Shown here: piece after piece, positions 6,245-9,669 of the stretch | How the letters are laid out: each line of letters begins with the position of its first letter | Numbering within the stretch: position 1 is the stretch's first letter | Source: Natronohydrobacter sp. | GTDB lineage: Bacteria; Pseudomonadota; Alphaproteobacteria; Rhodobacterales; Rhodobacteraceae | NCBI GenBank assembly: GCA_007116445.1 | Contig: SKIM01000243.1 | Coordinates: forward strand, 1-9,669 | Reading direction: 5' to 3' | DNA: 9,669 nt | Notes under the pieces: model-generated | What the model saw: the letters and a program-made list of their open reading frames with translations, nothing else | The model's database searches: none | Told to the model about the DNA's origin: nothing | Translations under genes and position numbers: made by a program

Positions 6245-6828
6245 GCCTGCAAGTCGCGATCCGCAGCAAGGCGTTCGGCGGCGTGGCCGTGTTGCGCGAT
6301 GTGAGCTTCCAGCTCGCGCGCGGCGAAGTGCTGGCCGTGCTTGGCCCTTCAGGCGTGGGCAAATCGACGCTCTTGCGCCTGATCGCGGGGCTGGACACGG
6401 AATATGACGGGCGCATCAGCCGCGAGGGGCGGCTCGCGATGGTGTTTCAGGAACCGACCCTGATGCCCTGGCGCTCCGCGCGCGACAATCTGCGCCTGAC
6501 GACTGGCGTCAGCATGACAGAGGCCGAAGCCGCGCTGGATCGCGTGGGTCTTGCCGGCAAGGGCGCGCTTTATCCCGGTCAGTTGTCACTGGGCCAGCAA
6601 CGCAGGCTGTCCATAGCCCGCGCCTATGCTGCCCGGCCCGATATCCTGCTGCTCGATGAACCTTTCGTCTCGCTCGACGCGGCACTGGTGGATGACATGC
6701 TGGCTCTGACCCAGAGCGTCATCCGCGAACAGCACCCTGCGACAGTCTTCGTCACCCATGCCGCGCATGAGGCCGATGCGCTGGCAACACGACGCATCCA
6801 ACTGCAGCCAGTCGCCCAAAACACTTAG
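6241..6828 (+). CDS. ABC transporter ATP-binding protein, compact
   Basis: A 195-aa ATPase whose ATG overlaps the permease stop as ATGA. All core motifs are present: Walker A GPSGVGKST (35-43), Q-loop Gln70 (VFQEP), signature LSLGQ (115-119), Walker B DILLLDEP (134-141) with catalytic Glu140, D-loop SLDA (144-147) and H-loop His173 (VTHAAHEA). The signature departs from LSGGQ by a Leu at the third position. The protein is short: SsuB/TauB-type ATPases are usually about 250 aa. The missing length is at the C-terminus, after the H-loop, so the nucleotide-binding core itself is intact. It should energise the permease encoded just upstream. No obvious terminator follows, so read-through into the regulator gene is possible. 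Confidence 0.94.
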   Translation: MSLQVAIRSKAFGGVAVLRDVSFQLARGEVLAVLGPSGVGKSTLLRLIAGLDTEYDGRISREGRLAMVFQEPTLMPWRSARDNLRLTTGVSMTEAEAALDRVGLAGKGALYPGQLSLGQQRRLSIARAYAARPDILLLDEPFVSLDAALVDDMLALTQSVIREQHPATVFVTHAAHEADALATRRIQLQPVAQNT

Positions 6829-6941
6829 CAGCTCAGGCGCGATCCAGAGCCGTCGGCTGAAGCAACGCCCCTTTTGCCCTGCGCATCTACGACCATTTGA
6901 TGACCCCGAAACAGTTGATGCGCGCGGCAAAGCCGTTCAGA

Positions 6942-6962
6942 CTTCGCCCCTGACAGGCGAAG
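6942..6962 (+). promoter_or_regulatory. Hairpin abutting the ribosome binding site of the regulator gene
   Basis: CTTCGCC (6942-6948) and GGCGAAG (6956-6962) form a perfect 7-bp stem with a 7-nt loop, ending at the first base of the Shine-Dalgarno GAGGAG (6962-6967) for the ATG at 6974. Such a stem could slow ribosome loading. It lacks a T-tract, so it is not a terminator. The rest of the 145-bp gap (6829-6973) shows no convincing promoter. Confidence 0.35.
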
Positions 6963-6973
6963 AGGAGCGCGCC

Positions 6974-8734
6974 ATGTCTGAACGCGAGCATCTGAAGGAA
7001 ATCGATCAGGTCTTGTCGGGGCGCTCGATCGAGCGCGATGGGTTTGTCACGCAGTCCTGGCGGCGCTGCGTCGAGCAATATGGCATGGATCCGACCAAGC
7101 CCAGCCCGGCCCATATTGTCACGGAAAGTCGGCTGCGCGAGCATGTGGAACACTCCGAACGCCTGATCGCCATCGCCCGAAGCGGGCTGGACGCCTTGTT
7201 TCGCCAGATTGCCGGGCGCAATTACGTCCTGCTTCTGGCCGATGCCAAAGGCGTGACGGTCGATTATTTCGGCGATACGCAATTCGAGGACGAGTTGCGC
7301 CGCGCAGGGCTTTATCTTGGGTCCGACTGGTCTGAAGATGTGGCGGGCACATGCGGCGTCGGCTCCTGCATCGTCACCGAACAGGCGATTACAGTGCATC
7401 AGAGCGATCATTTCGACCTGACGCATACGCCGCTCTCCTGCACCGCCGCGCCGATTTTCGACATGTCGGGCAAATTGGCAGCGGTGCTGGATATCTCGCT
7501 TCTGCGCTCGCCTCAGCCCAAGATCAGCCAGCGCCTGGCGCTGAGCATGGTGACAGCCAGTGCGCGCCGGGTCGAAATGGCAAATCTGATGGCCGAAAGT
7601 CGCGATGAGTGGGTGTTGCGCTTCTCGACCAGCCCGGAATTTCTGGATGTCGATCCTGAAGCGGCAGTCACGCTGGACGGGTCTGGGCGGATCATCGGGA
7701 TGACGCGCGGTGCGAGTCAACTCTTCGCCACCACTCAAACACCCCTGATCGGTCAACGGATCGACCAGTTTCTCGACATCTCGATCGACAATCTGCCCGA
7801 TCTGATGCGGGACCGCCCGACTCAGGACCGGCTGATCAGCCTGCGCGACGGTCAGGCGCTGTTCGGGCATGCCATCGCGCCGCAGAAGGCGCGCATGCGC
7901 CTTCCGCCAGAGGCCGAAAAGCGCCCGCCCGCCTTTCGTAACCTCTGCGGCGAAGACCCGGCGATGTTGGCGCTGATCGCGGACGCCGCACAGCTTGCGC
8001 TTGCACAGGTGCCGCTGCTGATCTGCGGGGAAACCGGCACCGGCAAGGAAAGCATCGCCCGCGCGATCCACATGACACGCGGGGGCGCGCTGCGCTTTCA
8101 TCGCCTGAACTGCACAGCCTCCCCCCTGCCCCTGCCTGCGCCGGACGCATGGGCTGACGGCGGCACTGTCTTCATCGACAATCTCGATGCGCTCGACAGG
8201 GCAGGACAGGGCAGCTTGCTGGACTGGCTGCTCCAGACCGAGATGCACGCGCCCAGCAGCCGCCCGCGCTTCATTGCCGCAGCCTCTGAGGCGCTGTTGC
8301 ACGCGGTCGACGAAGGGCGTTTTCGCAAGGATCTCTTTTTCCGACTGGCCGCCGCGCGCCTGACGCTGCCCTCCTTGCGCCAGCGTCAGGATATCGACTG
8401 GCTGATCGACCGCATCCTGCGCCGTGTCGGACATGCCCGGCCCCACACGCTGAAACTGTCGCCTGCCGCGCGTGCGGCACTCAAGGCGCGGCACTGGCCG
8501 GGCAACCTGCGCGAACTTGCCCAGACACTGGAAGTGGCCGCAGTGTTGGCGGTTGGTGATGTGATCGACGAACCGGACCTGCCGCCCGCACCGCTGCAAG
8601 CCGCATCTCAGCCTGAAACGCTGGCGCAGATCTTGGCGGCGTGCAATGGCAACATGTCGGACGCCGCGCGGCGGCTGGGGGTGAACCGCTCGACCGTGCT
8701 GCGCCGCGCGCGCCGCGAGGGCCTGTTGCGCTAG
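6974..8734 (+). CDS. AcoR-like transcriptional regulator (GAF, degenerate AAA+, Fis-type HTH)
   Basis: A 586-aa regulator built like AcoR. An N-terminal helical part with the SWRRC motif (28-32) leads into a GAF-like sensor (about 65-180, including GTCGVGSCIVTEQ). A PAS-like stretch may follow (about 215-300). The AAA+ domain (about 322-540) has Walker A GETGTGKE (352-359), GGTVFIDN (396-403), RKDLFFRL (451-458), LRQRQDI (468-474) and WPGNLREL (508-515). A Fis-type helix-turn-helix closes it (548-586, MSDAARRLGVNRSTVLRRAR). Between NC (379-380) and GGTVF the roughly 30-residue stretch that carries GAFTGA in sigma-54 activators is missing, and Walker B reads D-N rather than D-E, so it probably does not work as a normal sigma-54 activator. 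The start at 6974 has AGAGGAG 6 nt upstream; a longer reading would run into the ATPase gene. It likely responds to a small ligand and controls neighbouring genes. Confidence 0.9.
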   Translation: MSEREHLKEIDQVLSGRSIERDGFVTQSWRRCVEQYGMDPTKPSPAHIVTESRLREHVEHSERLIAIARSGLDALFRQIAGRNYVLLLADAKGVTVDYFGDTQFEDELRRAGLYLGSDWSEDVAGTCGVGSCIVTEQAITVHQSDHFDLTHTPLSCTAAPIFDMSGKLAAVLDISLLRSPQPKISQRLALSMVTASARRVEMANLMAESRDEWVLRFSTSPEFLDVDPEAAVTLDGSGRIIGMTRGASQLFATTQTPLIGQRIDQFLDISIDNLPDLMRDRPTQDRLISLRDGQALFGHAIAPQKARMRLPPEAEKRPPAFRNLCGEDPAMLALIADAAQLALAQVPLLICGETGTGKESIARAIHMTRGGALRFHRLNCTASPLPLPAPDAWADGGTVFIDNLDALDRAGQGSLLDWLLQTEMHAPSSRPRFIAAASEALLHAVDEGRFRKDLFFRLAAARLTLPSLRQRQDIDWLIDRILRRVGHARPHTLKLSPAARAALKARHWPGNLRELAQTLEVAAVLAVGDVIDEPDLPPAPLQAASQPETLAQILAACNGNMSDAARRLGVNRSTVLRRARREGLLR

Positions 8735-8762
8735 GCTTGTTGCGCTCTGTTGCGTCTGCAAC
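8724..8762 (+). promoter_or_regulatory. TGTTGCG repeat cluster between regulator and monooxygenase
   Basis: TGTTGCG occurs three times in the same orientation at 8724-8730, 8738-8744 and 8748-8754 (spacings 14 and 10 bp). The last copy is followed by the inverted GCAAC at 8758-8762, forming the dyad GTTGC-GTCT-GCAAC. The first copy lies in the last codons of the regulator. The cluster is about 120-155 bp upstream of the monooxygenase ATG, a plausible activator site. The heptamer also appears by chance in coding sequence here, so only the clustering is notable. Confidence 0.35.
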
Positions 8763-8878
8763 GGGCACGCGCGGTTTTTTCAGCCATGCGCGCTGCGCGC
8801 GGTCATGCGGGATGACAAATCGCCCACGCGTTGCCACCCTCAAACCACGGAGGACCGGACAGCATAAGGGAGGACTTC

Positions 8879-9669
8879 ATGCTAGACACCACGACACAAG
8901 ACGACGTGACGCGATTTCTCGACAGTTTCGGAAAGGCGCTGGAGCAGGGCGATATCGACGCCGCTGTGGGGCATTTTCTCGCCGACAGCTACTGGCGCGA
9001 TCTCGTCAGCTTCACCTGGAACCTGAAGACCTGCGAAGGCCCGGGTGAAATCGCTGATATGCTGCGCGCCCAGCTTGAGGCAACCCAGCCAACAGGGTGG
9101 CGCATCGCCCAAGGCGAGACGGCGAGCGAGGAAGGCGGCGTCACCACCGCCTGGATCGAATTCGAAACGGCTGTCGCACGCGGCTACGGTCTGATCCGGC
9201 TGAAAGAGGGCAAGATCTGGACCTTGCTGACCACGATGGTCGAGCTGAAAGGGCATGAGGAACCCGCAGGCTTTGCCCGTCCACTGGGCGCGAAACACGG
9301 CGCAGGCAAGAACCGCCCCACATGGGCCGAGGAGCGCGCGGCGGAGGCGCGCGAGCTGGGCTATTCCCGCCAGCCCTATGTGCTGATCGTCGGTGGCGGT
9401 CAGGGCGGCATCGCGCTGGGTGCGCGGCTGCGCCAGTTGGGCGTGCCCACGATCATCGTGGAAAAGAACGACCGCCCCGGCGACAGCTGGCGCAACCGCT
9501 ACAAATCGCTCTGCCTGCATGATCCGGTCTGGTATGACCATCTGCCCTATATCAAATTTCCCGAAAACTGGCCCATCTTTTCGCCCAAGGACAAGATCGG
9601 CGACTGGCTGGAGATGTACACCAAGGTCATGGAGCTGAATTACTGGACCCGCACCAGTTGCAAATCCGC
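8879..9669 (+). CDS. Flavin-containing monooxygenase with N-terminal SnoaL/NTF2-like domain, 5' part
   Basis: 263 codons are visible and the gene runs off the right edge. Residues 1-125 look like a SnoaL/NTF2-like domain (DDVTRFLDSFGKALEQGDID, then WIEFETAVARGYGLIRLKEG and KIWTLLTTMVELKG). A linker follows, then an FAD-binding Rossmann segment YVLIVGGGQGGIALGARL with G172-x-G174-x-x-G177 and Glu195 (IIVEK) to hold the FAD ribose. The continuation GDSWRNRYKSLCLHDP and FPENWPIFSPKDKIGDWLEMY resembles class B flavin monooxygenases of the YUCCA/FMO type, which oxygenate small organic compounds with O2 and NAD(P)H. The NADP site and FMO fingerprint would lie past the edge. The ATG at 8879 has AAGGGAGGA (8866-8874) 4 nt upstream; a second GGAGGAC lies at 8849-8855. 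It sits 144 nt after the regulator on the same strand, so it is a likely target gene. The substrate is unknown. Confidence 0.87.
   Translation, partial: MLDTTTQDDVTRFLDSFGKALEQGDIDAAVGHFLADSYWRDLVSFTWNLKTCEGPGEIADMLRAQLEATQPTGWRIAQGETASEEGGVTTAWIEFETAVARGYGLIRLKEGKIWTLLTTMVELKGHEEPAGFARPLGAKHGAGKNRPTWAEERAAEARELGYSRQPYVLIVGGGQGGIALGARLRQLGVPTIIVEKNDRPGDSWRNRYKSLCLHDPVWYDHLPYIKFPENWPIFSPKDKIGDWLEMYTKVMELNYWTRTSCKS

Noticed and set aside
6758..6973. Longer regulator start at 6758
   Set aside because: It would overlap the end of the ATPase gene. The ATG at 6974 has AGAGGAG upstream and the AcoR homology begins just after it.
6887..8761. 624-codon minus-strand open frame
   Set aside because: It is fully antisense to the AcoR-like regulator. 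It has no recognisable domain and an Arg/Gln/His-rich composition.
8762..8780. Sigma-54-like element GGGCACG upstream of the monooxygenase
   Set aside because: The -24 half is partly matched, but there is no GC at the -12 position (the bases are T). The adjacent regulator also lacks GAFTGA.
8786..8816. GC-rich alternating stretch and GTCAT-GCGGG-ATGAC dyad as terminator or operator
   Set aside because: The T-tract (8775-8780) comes before, not after, the stem, and the dyad has only 5-bp arms. There is too little to call.
1..9669. tRNA/rRNA genes, CRISPR arrays, insertion sequences, integrase or attachment sites
   Set aside because: None were seen on reading both strands. Coding density and codon style are uniform, with no repeat units of CRISPR or IS type.

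Overview
The window reads as chromosomal DNA from an alphaproteobacterium, most likely Rhodobacterales/Rhodobacteraceae. It is GC-rich with strong G/C third-position bias, so long antisense shadow ORFs are common. The proteins (PhaA/PhaB, a YdcH/DUF465 small protein, PncA/PncB, TrhO, an AcoR-type regulator) have the look of that order. The lineage call is inference from gene content and sequence style, not from a database match. Genes are densely packed. I see no tRNA, rRNA, CRISPR array, transposase or phage gene.

Region by region. (1) 1-1050: the end of a biosynthetic acetyl-CoA acetyltransferase (phaA, cut by the left edge), a perfect 14-bp-stem hairpin, and a complete acetoacetyl-CoA reductase (phaB). 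Together these are the first two steps of polyhydroxybutyrate synthesis. (2) 1024-1304: a complete 55-codon minus-strand gene of the DUF465/YdcH type with its own promoter candidate, ribosome binding site and terminator. (3) 1365-3254: minus-strand NAD salvage operon pncA-pncB (nicotinamidase, then nicotinate phosphoribosyltransferase), 3 nt apart. (4) 3355-4275: plus-strand trhO, a rhodanese-fold tRNA uridine-34 hydroxylase, divergent from pncA and possibly leaderless. (5) 4467-6828: a NitT/TauT-type ABC importer operon (periplasmic binding protein, permease, compact ATPase) with 4-nt start/stop overlaps at both junctions. (6) 6974-8734: an AcoR-like GAF/AAA+/Fis-HTH regulator whose AAA+ domain lacks the GAFTGA sigma-54 contact loop. 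(7) 8879 to the right edge: the start of a flavin monooxygenase with a fused N-terminal SnoaL/NTF2-like domain.

How the genes may work together. The left half is housekeeping: carbon storage, NAD recycling and tRNA modification. The right half (4467-9669) looks like an accessory catabolic or uptake module: an importer for a small organic compound, a regulator with a ligand-sensing domain, and an FAD/NAD(P)H monooxygenase that could oxidise the imported compound or a derivative. That link is inferred from same-strand adjacency only, and the substrate is unknown. The most interesting points are the GAFTGA-less, Walker-B-altered regulator next to a fused monooxygenase, and the TGTTGCG repeat cluster between them. 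I found nothing that amounts to a wholly new system.
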